Shown in pieces: positions 1 to 8,288 of a stretch of DNA of 64,000 nucleotides (position 1 is its first letter; every line of letters begins with the position of its first letter). Made by a program: the position numbers and the translations under genes. The notes below the pieces were generated by a model that made no database searches, had not been told where the DNA came from, and saw only the letters and a program-made list of their open reading frames with translations. The stretch spans positions 124,001 through 188,000 of the forward strand of contig CAZZCG010000001.1 of NCBI GenBank assembly GCA_964653145.1, written 5' to 3'. Source of the stretch: Pseudocalidococcus sp964653145. GTDB lineage: Bacteria > Cyanobacteriota > Cyanobacteriia > Thermosynechococcales > Thermosynechococcaceae.

Positions 1-582
1 CGAAATCAACCACCCGTGGGAGCCTGGATTCCAGCAGATATCTCAACCCCTGAGGGCATTGGCCTGGTGGGAAAAGCTGTTCAAAACGTGAATCTCGATG
101 CCCTCTTGTATATGGGGGGAACTTGGGAAAGGGGTGCCTTCACGGATCAGTATGATTTTTTTGCCAGTTCCGACGCTGAGACCCGCTATGTCTTAGCTGT
201 TAACACCATTGCCCCGATTGAACTGAGTAAGCAACTGGCCCAAAACCTGGCCCAGGCCGAGAACCCACGGATTGTCTTTATTGGCGCCCTGTCGGGGTTT
301 GATAATGCCGCCACAGTGGAAGTCGCGAATACAGCTTCTAAATTTGGTTTGCGGGGGGCGGCCCAGGCCCTGAGACTGGCCCTGTCATCCTTGGGAATTG
401 GCATCACGGTCATCAATCCAGGGAATGTGGCTACCGCTGAGGTGCAGGAAGATATTGCGACTGGACGGTTTGACCCACAAATTCCCATCCCCCTGGCGGA
501 TTTGATTTCTGCTGTGGCCTGGGTATTATCCCTGTCCCCCCCTGTGGATGTGAGTGAGATCACCCTGCATCAGAAATTCTAG
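1..582 (+). CDS. Short-chain dehydrogenase/reductase-like protein, 5' end outside window
   Basis: The frame is open from base 1, so the start and the Rossmann glycine motif probably lie upstream; the GTG at 16 is unlikely to be the true start. What remains matches the second half of an SDR fold: a LDALLYMGG segment where the NNAG motif normally sits, IVFIGALSG carrying the usual active-site serine, and NTASKFGLRG in place of the canonical YxxxK stretch. The lysine is kept but the catalytic tyrosine position reads Asn. The TVINPGNVAT segment after it is the usual PG motif. Either catalysis is altered or this is a non-enzymatic SDR. It is followed by pyrR 66 bases downstream. The substrate cannot be inferred. 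Confidence 0.75.
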   Translation, partial: RNQPPVGAWIPADISTPEGIGLVGKAVQNVNLDALLYMGGTWERGAFTDQYDFFASSDAETRYVLAVNTIAPIELSKQLAQNLAQAENPRIVFIGALSGFDNAATVEVANTASKFGLRGAAQALRLALSSLGIGITVINPGNVATAEVQEDIATGRFDPQIPIPLADLISAVAWVLSLSPPVDVSEITLHQKF

Positions 583-648
583 GGGCCAGGCCTGGTCATC
601 GGCTCAAAAATCACCTACAACAAGAACACAGGTTCCAGGCCCCGCCCA

Positions 649-1188
649 ATGGCAACTGAAATTATTGAAATTCTCACCGCCGATGACATCCGCCGCACCC
701 TTACCCGCTTGGCTAGCCAGATCATTGAAAAATCCCGAGGCCGCCTGAAGGATGTCGTTTTGCTGGGGATTCAAACCCGCGGGATTCCCTTAGCCCATCT
801 CCTCGGACGGCAAATTGAGCAACTGGAGGGGATTGAGGTGCCCGTTGGCGAATTGGATATTACTTTTTACCGAGATGACTTGGATCGCATTGGCCCCCGC
901 ACTCCCCAACGCACTCAGATCCCCGTGGACTTAACCGGAAAACTGGTGGTGCTGGTGGATGATGTGATCTTCAGTGGTCGGACAATTCGGGCTGCTCTCA
1001 ATGCCGTTCACGACTACGGCCGGCCGCAATTAATTTGGTTAGTGGTGCTGGTGGATCGGGGCCATCGGGATTTACCAATTCATCCAGATTTTGCGGGTAA
1101 AACGCTGCCCACTGCCCGCGAAGAAGAGGTTAAAGTTTGGCTCCAGGCCACGGATGGTCGCGATGCCGTTGAATTAATTAAAACCTAA
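649..1188 (+). CDS. pyrR: PyrR: pyrimidine regulator / uracil phosphoribosyltransferase
   Basis: The 179-residue protein is full length for PyrR. The 13-residue PRPP-binding signature reads VLVDDVIFSGRTI near residues 102-114. The N-terminal TADDIRRTLTRLASQI and the GIQTRGIPLA segment are family typical, as is the VDRGHRDLPIHPDF region near residue 140. In Gram-positives PyrR binds pyr mRNA in response to UMP and has weak uracil phosphoribosyltransferase activity; in cyanobacteria the regulatory role is less certain. No pyr genes adjoin it here and no attenuator-like leader was recognised, so the enzymatic or regulatory role is inferred from family alone. Confidence 0.9.
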   Translation: MATEIIEILTADDIRRTLTRLASQIIEKSRGRLKDVVLLGIQTRGIPLAHLLGRQIEQLEGIEVPVGELDITFYRDDLDRIGPRTPQRTQIPVDLTGKLVVLVDDVIFSGRTIRAALNAVHDYGRPQLIWLVVLVDRGHRDLPIHPDFAGKTLPTAREEEVKVWLQATDGRDAVELIKT

Positions 1189-1252
1189 GCTGAGTTAAAT
1201 TTGGAATCGTGACTGGGACGCCAATGCACGGTCAATGTCGGGCCAGCGGAGA

Positions 1253-1711
1253 TCAAGCAGGACTGTCCTGTTGGTAGCCAAAAAAGTCAATTCGATAGGT
1301 GGTGATTTTGATTCCGGTTTGGGCTTCCACGGCGGCTAAGAGTTCCGGGGGCAATTGAACATGGACATCCACAATTTTTTCGCTATCTAAACAGTTGACA
1401 TGGCTGTGCATATCACTGATATTTCCGTAGAGTCGTCCATCGGCCCGCTCCACACATTCGATAATGCCTTGCTCTGAAAGGGCTTCTAAGTTTTGATAGA
1501 CCGAGGTGTGGCCAATATCTTTACCTTGACGATTTAAGCGGTCGTAGATTTGCCGGGCGGATAGGTGCTCTTGACAATCCCAAAGTAGTTCTAAGATCGC
1601 ACGTCTTTGCCGACTCAACCGCATGCCCAAATTTTGACAGCGTTCAAGGGCCCCATCGAGGGAGCGAATCGGTTCAGTGGTCACAGGGGGGGGCGAACTT
1701 AACACAGGCAA
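1253..1711 (-). CDS. perR: Fur-family regulator, cyanobacterial PerR/FurC type
   Basis: The 152-residue protein has a winged-helix Fur fold: the recognition-helix region DIGHTSVYQNLEALSEQGI (about residues 66-84) and a His-containing regulatory segment DMHSHVNCLDSEKI (about 104-117). Both structural CxxC zinc motifs of classical Fur are absent; the position after CLD is Ser. This matches the cyanobacterial FurC/PerR group as I remember it, which controls peroxide-stress genes. Product choice between PerR and another Fur paralogue rests on that resemblance. The gene stands alone, convergent with pyrR. The 170-base AT-rich upstream region probably holds its promoter and may be autoregulated. 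Confidence 0.8.
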   Translation of the reverse strand: MPVLSSPPPVTTEPIRSLDGALERCQNLGMRLSRQRRAILELLWDCQEHLSARQIYDRLNRQGKDIGHTSVYQNLEALSEQGIIECVERADGRLYGNISDMHSHVNCLDSEKIVDVHVQLPPELLAAVEAQTGIKITTYRIDFFGYQQDSPA

Positions 1712-1884
1712 TCCTTAACAAGGCACGTCCAAAAAACTTCATTGAGTATAGAGGCAATCCAGTACTGCCAAATACAGTTAGGCTATGCAAGACTTGACAA
1801 CATTGCCTCTGCTTCCATCATAAACAAAGTTTAAGAAATGCAACTGGAGAGAGCTTTACCCACCAATAGGGAGGCAGATCAAAT

Positions 1885-2868
1885 TTAAGGAGAAAACAAA
1901 ATCGGGGCCTGGGGGACAAGAGTGGGATCTGAAACGAGCCCATCCCCAAAGGGTAATGAGGGGGCGGCGATTAAATCCCGAATATTTTGCTCCATGGTGG
2001 CACAAATGGCATCTAAAGGCAGGTCATTGCAGTCCCGACCAAAGGGATTTTCAATTTCCAGGCCGATTTCCTCAACCCCAAACAGCGTAAAGGCTATTAG
2101 CCCCACCACCGGCCCGGTAAACAGTCCCAATTGCCCCAATAATTGAAACGGCAACAGCAAGCAGTAGAGCAACAATAATTGCTTGAGATGGATGGCATAG
2201 GCCAGGGGGATTGGCGTCTTAAGAATGCGCTCGGAACCACCCAAAACATTCACTAAATCCTGTAACTGCTCATCAAGGGTTGTCAATTGATAGAGGGGGA
2301 GCTTGCCCCGGCGATATTGGCCTTGAAAATAATCTTCTAACCAAAAAGCAACGCGTAGAGGGGGATTTTGCACCGACTCTAGGGCTGCCAATTGCTCCGG
2401 GGAAAGAAAGGGCGCCACCTCCGCAATCGACTCATGGCGTAAATGTTGTTTAGTGGCCACCGCAAACGCCAAAACCAAGTACAGGGCGGCAATTTTTTCC
2501 TGACGTTCAGCCTCGGAGTCCGCTGGCAGGGCCACCCAAATCAAGCGTGTTAAGTTCCGACTAGTGTTAACCATTACCCCCCAGAGTTTGCGTCCTTCCC
2601 AAAAGCGTTCGTAGGCGGTATTCGTCCGAAACACAAGGAGTAACCCCAAGACAATCGTTGGAATCACACTCCCCAAAACCGGAAGATGCAGAGGCCGGAT
2701 ATAACGATCCAGGACACTCATGGCCAGGCCAAATCCGGTACATAAAAGCACTGGCGGCATAATGGCTGGAATCACCGAACCCCGATACTGCAGGGCTAGG
2801 CGTAATCGTCCCGGATGCGGATAAAGAAATTGCCGAATTTTTTGATCCCAGGATTTGTGGTGAGGCAT
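1885..2868 (-). CDS. Bestrophin-like (UPF0187) membrane channel
   Basis: The 327-residue protein has the bestrophin/UPF0187 layout: a basic N-terminus, a hydrophobic pair near residues 25-45 and 60-80, the signature FRTNTAYERFWEGRKLWG (about 81-98), and a later hydrophobic pair near 220-265. Bacterial homologues form pentameric ion channels; cyanobacterial and algal members have been linked to anion or bicarbonate movement, possibly at the thylakoid. Ion selectivity cannot be read here. It is monocistronic, with a 225-base gap to the CHAT gene upstream that shows no gene. Confidence 0.85.
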   Translation of the reverse strand: MPHHKSWDQKIRQFLYPHPGRLRLALQYRGSVIPAIMPPVLLCTGFGLAMSVLDRYIRPLHLPVLGSVIPTIVLGLLLVFRTNTAYERFWEGRKLWGVMVNTSRNLTRLIWVALPADSEAERQEKIAALYLVLAFAVATKQHLRHESIAEVAPFLSPEQLAALESVQNPPLRVAFWLEDYFQGQYRRGKLPLYQLTTLDEQLQDLVNVLGGSERILKTPIPLAYAIHLKQLLLLYCLLLPFQLLGQLGLFTGPVVGLIAFTLFGVEEIGLEIENPFGRDCNDLPLDAICATMEQNIRDLIAAPSLPFGDGLVSDPTLVPQAPILFSP

Positions 2869-3093
2869 GGGGACAAATCAATAGGAGTTCAATTCAGGCG
2901 AGAAGCTGGATCTAGGGTTATCTCGCTGAGGAATGAAACACAAAATGCAGGAAACAATGAGGCATCGCACTTCTGAGTGTCTCACTTTTAGCCGAAATCA
3001 TCACATTCCCCGCCGGCCTGGACTTGGAGTAGAAACTCTCTCATTCCCCTAGGACTTATCCCCTTTGGTCTAACCCTAGAATTGTGCTTCGGT

Positions 3094-5805
3094 TCAAGGA
3101 TTGGTTAAGGAAATTGCTTGCCAATCACCGATGGGAATAAAGGGAGCCCAATAATAGGGATGACTGAAACCACTCTCTTGATGGCCCTCAGTTTGGAGCA
3201 TAGCCAGTTGGACTTGGCGCAAGGCCTGGCCCCGGGGAGTTCCCTGTTGTAGTTGTCGATAAAAATTCAACATTAAATCCCGTGTTGCCGCGTCGTTGAC
3301 AAACCATAGCGTTCCCAACTGACTCTGGGCTCCTGCCAAGGAAAAGGCCCGCCGCAAGCCATAAACCCCATCCCCCGTTGCCACATCCCCCAGGCCCGTT
3401 TGACATGCCGAAAGCACCACCAATTCCGTGCCCTGTAGAGCCATTGCCGACACCTCCAGGCCTGTTAAGACCCCATCATCTTGTCCGCTCCGTCGCACAT
3501 TTGCCCCAGCAAACACCAGGCCAGACCGTAGCAGGGGATTTTCACTGGGCAATAGATTCTGAGGATTGAGGTCGAAGCGACTCTGGCTAGGTGGGGTGGG
3601 TGTTTCGGATTGGAGAAAAAATCCATGGGTGGCTAAATGTAACACCAGCGGCGACTCCACCTGTTTAACCTGGGTTTCCGTAGCGGCATTGGCGGTGAAC
3701 AACTGGGCCTGGGGCAAGATGGACTTGAGGCCAGAGGCTTCTTCCGCGGTGGCAGGTAAGGCACTAAACACCAAACGCCCCCGATCGTAATCCGCTGAAC
3801 GCACGGGCAACGCAGCACTGGCCACTAGAGTTGGGGATGGACTGCCGGGCTGGTCATAGGCAATGTTGGCAAAAATTGTCGGTCGGGCCGCCGGAGTTGA
3901 GCTGGGAGTCCGCAGCAGATCACGGCCGGAGGTCAAGTAGGTTATGAGGTAGGTTTCAATCAGGAATTTGTTGTTTTCGTCCACCAGGGCAGCGAAGGGA
4001 AGCAAGTTTAACTCACTATCGGGAGCAATCAACAGATGGGTGGCATTCCCCGCTTGCGACCGCACCGGGGCCATAAGTTGCAGGTCTAATTCTCGAACGG
4101 TTTTCTTGACGGCGGCAATGGGTAAGCGGGCATCGGCGAGAACCTGGCGAGTTTGGCGAATTTTGGCATCCAGGCCCGGGGCGAGACCCAGATCAATCCA
4201 TTGGGGCTGGCCACTGGGACGAACCACATAGACCCCATAGCGCTCCTGCTGATTGGCCGTCTGACTATGGGCGGTATAGCGAACAAACTCAATCAGGGCG
4301 GCATCTCTGGGAATCTTGGCCTGAACAGCGGCAAGGGCTACCGGTTCGGTGACTTGGCGGAAATTGGCACTGCGGTTGTTCAGTTGGGTTTCCAGGCCCG
4401 TCGCTTCGGTTTGCAGACGTTGTAACCGCGCTTGCAGATCTGCTGGGGGATTGGGTTGAAACGTCAGAGTGGCGATTTGGGTGCGTAATTGACTGAGTTG
4501 ATCGAGAACTTGGGCTTCGGCGGGACTGAGGTTGCGTCTGAGGCGGCTGGTACTATCGGAGAGTAAATCCAGGAGTCGGCCTTTGCGGCGCAAAACCGTG
4601 GTTAGGGCTAATTCAGTGGCAGCCGGGTTTTGATTGTTTTGTTGATATTGAAAGGTAATAATCCGATTCGTGGACAGGACAAAGGTTTGGAGATAATCCC
4701 GTTTGTAGGACTCCGACCCGACCATCAGGTTATGGCTAAGGTTGCGCTCTTCGATGTCCAGGGCCTGGCGATAGAGGGGGAGAGCCTGGGCAAAGTTTCC
4801 TTGATTGGTATAGACCTGCGCCAAATTACTGAGGCCCGTGGCCACCACCGGATGATTTTGCCCATAGGCCTGTTCCCAAATGGTTTCCGCCTGTTGCAGA
4901 AGCGGAATGGCGGCGGCGTAGTTTCCCTGTTTCCAATAGATACTGGCCAGGTTATTGAGACTGTTGGCAATGTCGGGATGGTTGGGGTCAAGGCTCTCCT
5001 GGCGAATTTGCAAGGCGCGCTGATGCAGGGCAATGGCCTGGGCATAATTTCCTTGATCCCCGTAGGCAATGCCCAGATTATTCAAACTCACGGCCACCAG
5101 GGGATGGGTCGGCCCATAGGCGGATTCGCGAATTTGTAGGGCACGCTGATGGAGGGCAATGGCCTGGGGAAAATTCCCTTGATTGTTGAAGACCACGGCC
5201 TGGTTACTGAGGGTATTGGCGACATCGGGATGGTTAGGGCCCTGGCTGGTTTCAAAAATCGTTAAAGCTTGGGCATATAGCGGTAGGGCCTGGCTGTAGT
5301 TCCCCTGCTCCACATAGACGTTGGCCAGGTTATTGAGGCTACTGGCCACATCCGGATGTTTTGGGCCCAGGTTGGCTTGCCGAGTCCGTAATACCCGCTC
5401 ATAGAGACTAATGGCTTCAGCGTAGTCCCCCTGTTCGCTGTGAAGACTGGCCAGGCGATCCAAGCTCTCCATCACTGCCGGATCATTGGGCCCCAGGCTG
5501 GACTCCAGCATTTGAGAGCGTTGTTGGTAAAGGGCGAGGGCTTGGGTGTAGTTCCCTTGGGCGGCAAAGGCATCCGCTTGTTCCAAAATTCGCTGGAGTT
5601 CTTGGCTGAGTTCTGTATTCAGTTGCTGCAAACGGTCGGATTGTTGTTGCAGTTGCTGTAAATCCCTGAGCAAATCTTCCCGACTGTCGGCCCAGGCTTG
5701 GTGTGGGTTACCCAAGATCGCCGCCAAGCATAGGGCAATGGACATGGGTTTGGATTGCCAGATAGATTTCTGTGGATTGCGCTTGGATCCATGATTACCC
5801 ATCAT
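3094..5805 (-). CDS. Exported TPR-CHAT protein (caspase-like peptidase fold)
   Basis: The 903-residue protein begins with a basic stretch and a hydrophobic segment ending in AWA, a likely Sec signal. A heptad-like glutamine/leucine region follows, then about six to seven TPRs of the 42-residue NYAQALPLYQRAL type to about residue 370. A linker leads to a C-terminal CHAT domain with the caspase dyad: His in HLATHGFF and Cys in LSACQTGLGD. The Shine-Dalgarno stretch GAGGGGG lies just before the tandem ATG codons. CHAT proteins with TPRs are expanded in cyanobacteria, and a few related ones are proteases activated by partner proteins. Substrate and partner are unknown. It is monocistronic. Confidence 0.88.
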   Translation of the reverse strand: MMGNHGSKRNPQKSIWQSKPMSIALCLAAILGNPHQAWADSREDLLRDLQQLQQQSDRLQQLNTELSQELQRILEQADAFAAQGNYTQALALYQQRSQMLESSLGPNDPAVMESLDRLASLHSEQGDYAEAISLYERVLRTRQANLGPKHPDVASSLNNLANVYVEQGNYSQALPLYAQALTIFETSQGPNHPDVANTLSNQAVVFNNQGNFPQAIALHQRALQIRESAYGPTHPLVAVSLNNLGIAYGDQGNYAQAIALHQRALQIRQESLDPNHPDIANSLNNLASIYWKQGNYAAAIPLLQQAETIWEQAYGQNHPVVATGLSNLAQVYTNQGNFAQALPLYRQALDIEERNLSHNLMVGSESYKRDYLQTFVLSTNRIITFQYQQNNQNPAATELALTTVLRRKGRLLDLLSDSTSRLRRNLSPAEAQVLDQLSQLRTQIATLTFQPNPPADLQARLQRLQTEATGLETQLNNRSANFRQVTEPVALAAVQAKIPRDAALIEFVRYTAHSQTANQQERYGVYVVRPSGQPQWIDLGLAPGLDAKIRQTRQVLADARLPIAAVKKTVRELDLQLMAPVRSQAGNATHLLIAPDSELNLLPFAALVDENNKFLIETYLITYLTSGRDLLRTPSSTPAARPTIFANIAYDQPGSPSPTLVASAALPVRSADYDRGRLVFSALPATAEEASGLKSILPQAQLFTANAATETQVKQVESPLVLHLATHGFFLQSETPTPPSQSRFDLNPQNLLPSENPLLRSGLVFAGANVRRSGQDDGVLTGLEVSAMALQGTELVVLSACQTGLGDVATGDGVYGLRRAFSLAGAQSQLGTLWFVNDAATRDLMLNFYRQLQQGTPRGQALRQVQLAMLQTEGHQESGFSHPYYWAPFIPIGDWQAISLTNP

Positions 5806-5969
5806 CAGTCCCCCTCAATGACGGTTATTCTCAGCGGGACAGCCAACTCTGATCCCTAACTCTGATTGTAGAATTTTGGTTGGTGGAGCTTGGGGCCATT
5901 CACACAAAAGTTAAGACAGCGATAGGGAGCTTTAAAACGCTGATTGAGAAAAACTGAGAAACTGCTTTC

Positions 5970-7049
5970 CTAGGCCAGGCTTGAGAGTTTCAAGCGAGCA
6001 AAAATCATCCGTCCCGCCGAGGTTTGTAAGGCACTGGTAACCACCACCGGCATCTGATCGCCAATGTGGCCCTGCCCCTCTTCGACCACCACCATGGTTC
6101 CATCCTCAAGGTAACCCACTCCCTGTTCCGGTTCTTTGCCTTCTTTGATGATTTTCAGTTCAAGGGTGTCTCCCGGAAGATAGACCGGACGCAGGGCTTG
6201 GGCCAATTCGTTGACATTAAAAACATTAACCTTTTGAAACTGAGCTACCTTATTTAGGTTGTAATCGTTGGTCACCAGGGTGCCCTCAATTTCCTGGGTT
6301 AAGCGCACCAACTTGGCATCAACGGTGGTTAGGTCTGGGTAATCCGCCGAGTGAATCACAATGCGCCCATTCAAACTGGCCTGTAAGCGATTCAAACTAT
6401 CCAGGCCCCGTCGCCCGCGGGAACGCTTGAGATCATTTTGGGCATCGGCCACCTGCTGTAATTCCTGAAGCACAAACTGCGGTACTAAAATTTGTCCCTC
6501 AATAAAGCCTAAGGTCAGTAACTGCTCAATCCGGCCGTCAATAATACAACTGGTATCCAAAACCTTTGAAGAAGCAGCTTTAAGGGTTCCCTCTGCCACT
6601 AGGGATGTTTCCACGGAGTTGGGATTAATCAGCCGTAAAAGCGCTCGTCCTTGGGAGTCCGCCAAGGTGGTTCCGGTATAGGCAAAAAGGACGCTGGTCA
6701 GGACAGCCGTCATAGGCTTAATGAAAGAAAAGTCTTCAGGAATGGGTAGAAGAAAAATTGGGGCGAGGAGTAAGTTTGCTAAGAGTAATCCCACCACCAG
6801 GCCCACTGCCCGAGACAACAAAACATCAGCGGGAAGATGGCGAATATCGGCTTCAATGCGGTGATAGGCCGTTTGCACCACCAGGCCAACTCCAATGCCA
6901 ATCAGTCCCCCAAACCCTGCCACAACCCAACGCAATGCTGCTAGATTTGCCACTTGGGCCAAGGTTTCCATCGGCAGTAAGCTGACAGCGTGATAGCCAA
7001 TGGCGGCCCCAGCAATAATAAAAATTAGCGAAAGTATGATGTCGAGCAT
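5970..7049 (-). CDS. PIN/TRAM-domain integral membrane protein (YacL type)
   Basis: The first 115 residues hold about four membrane segments (for example MLDIILSLIFIIAGAAIGYH and a later LLANLLLAPIFLL). A PIN nuclease-like domain follows: LDTSCIIDGRIEQLL, then SRGRRGLDSLNRL and TNDYNLNKVAQF, with conserved acidic residues. A C-terminal TRAM-like beta domain covers LPGDTLELKIIKEG to the end. This matches the YacL family, whose function is unsettled. I chose the ATG at 7049, giving 359 residues, because the membrane segment begins there and AAAGGG precedes it; an in-frame ATG at 7115 or 7157 would add a hydrophilic tail. Confidence 0.85.
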   Translation of the reverse strand: MLDIILSLIFIIAGAAIGYHAVSLLPMETLAQVANLAALRWVVAGFGGLIGIGVGLVVQTAYHRIEADIRHLPADVLLSRAVGLVVGLLLANLLLAPIFLLPIPEDFSFIKPMTAVLTSVLFAYTGTTLADSQGRALLRLINPNSVETSLVAEGTLKAASSKVLDTSCIIDGRIEQLLTLGFIEGQILVPQFVLQELQQVADAQNDLKRSRGRRGLDSLNRLQASLNGRIVIHSADYPDLTTVDAKLVRLTQEIEGTLVTNDYNLNKVAQFQKVNVFNVNELAQALRPVYLPGDTLELKIIKEGKEPEQGVGYLEDGTMVVVEEGQGHIGDQMPVVVTSALQTSAGRMIFARLKLSSLA

Positions 7050-7208
7050 GGCGAAATGACCCTTTGACGCGGCGGCTTGGCTCTGGCGATTACCCTGATC
7101 ATCAGTCGTGATCATCTTTGAGTGTAGGGCCGGAGTGGGGATGGGATGACCGCCCATGGAACCCTATTCAGCAATCCCCTCCGCAATGGCGGCTCAGTTC
7201 TTCTTGGA

Positions 7209-8282
7209 TTATAGTTCTTGGGCCTTAGCCTCAGAGCTGGCTGGAGTGGCCACAGGGGCTGGTGGATTAGGGGGTTCAGAATTCCAGTCCATTAGCCGCC
7301 CGGCCCGACCCCCTGCCTTTAAGCCAATGGCCTCCCCCTGGGGCCCCAAAATCAATCGCAACAATAACCCCCCCAGGGTGGCGACAGCGGTTTCTCCGAC
7401 AAAACTGCGACTGGTTTTCACCCACCATTCCAAAACAATATTGACGGAGGGTGATGTGGGCTGTTCCACCAACGGGGGTTCTGGGGTAACCACGGCCCGG
7501 GCTGTGTCCTCCGCCAATTGTCCGCCGACCATATTTCCCAGTAATTGCCCAACCATTTCCCCAATGGGGCCAAACAAACTCCCGCCCACCAGGCCCCCGG
7601 TAATTTCCCCTGCCACTTCCCCGGCTTTGCCACTGGTGCGGATTTCTAAACATTTTTCCAACTCCTTCTCCAACTGCTGGGGTGGTTTAACCGTGGGGGA
7701 ATCAGGGGTTGGTGCTACTAACTTTTGCCAGTCGAAGTTGTTTTGCTTTAGGGCCTGGAATGCTTCGAGGCTGATTCGGGCCCCGACCACCCCGCCAACA
7801 AATGTGCCCACCTGAGTCCCCCAAACCACACCAGAGGGCCCCAGGGTTGCTCCCCCCACCGCCGCCCCCGTTACTCCCCCCAGCAGATCCCCCACCTGCC
7901 CACCGACAACAAAACTGCCAATATCCTGAGCTTTTTCGGACACCTGCTCCGGCTCGAGGGCAAAGGCACGGGTTAAGTTTGTCCAACCTTGATTACCCTG
8001 ACCCATAACATCCAAGTCACCATTGCTGTGGAGGTGGGAGAGGATGGCGGGAACAGTAATTTGGGTGGGTTGAAAATGGATCCGCATGCTCGTGGCTAGT
8101 CGATTGATTTCAATGGATTCAATGCCGGGAAGAGATTTAAGCTGCTCAATTAGATAGTCCCCATAGCCCGGATCTTGCTGAAGGTAGGGAATTTTTAAGC
8201 GCATCCGCGTGGCGGTCAGGTGGATGAGAATCCCTGCAATTTTGCCCTGGGATTCGAGGTCAAGGTCTGTGGGCAGTGTCAT
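7209..8282 (-). CDS. HMA-like domain plus glycine-zipper membrane-active protein
   Basis: The 357-residue protein has an N-terminal alpha/beta domain of about 90 residues (GKIAGILIHLTATRMRLKIP, then LKSLPGIESIEIN) shaped like a heavy-metal-associated fold without the metal-binding cysteines. Two long Gly/Ala/Val stretches follow (about residues 125-170 and 220-260) with GxxxG spacing typical of glycine zippers, and a third short one near 315. The C-terminus is rich in Pro/Ala. The function is not known; such architecture suggests insertion in or packing against a membrane. It starts only 6 bases after the cyclase gene upstream, so the two are probably co-transcribed. Confidence 0.65.
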   Translation of the reverse strand: MTLPTDLDLESQGKIAGILIHLTATRMRLKIPYLQQDPGYGDYLIEQLKSLPGIESIEINRLATSMRIHFQPTQITVPAILSHLHSNGDLDVMGQGNQGWTNLTRAFALEPEQVSEKAQDIGSFVVGGQVGDLLGGVTGAAVGGATLGPSGVVWGTQVGTFVGGVVGARISLEAFQALKQNNFDWQKLVAPTPDSPTVKPPQQLEKELEKCLEIRTSGKAGEVAGEITGGLVGGSLFGPIGEMVGQLLGNMVGGQLAEDTARAVVTPEPPLVEQPTSPSVNIVLEWWVKTSRSFVGETAVATLGGLLLRLILGPQGEAIGLKAGGRAGRLMDWNSEPPNPPAPVATPASSEAKAQEL

Positions 8283-8288
8283 GGGCCA

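Noticed and set aside
4630..5139. A 169-codon plus-strand frame opposite the TPR region of the CHAT gene
   Set aside because: It is an antisense shadow created by the repeated TPR codons; the minus-strand frame is clearly the gene.
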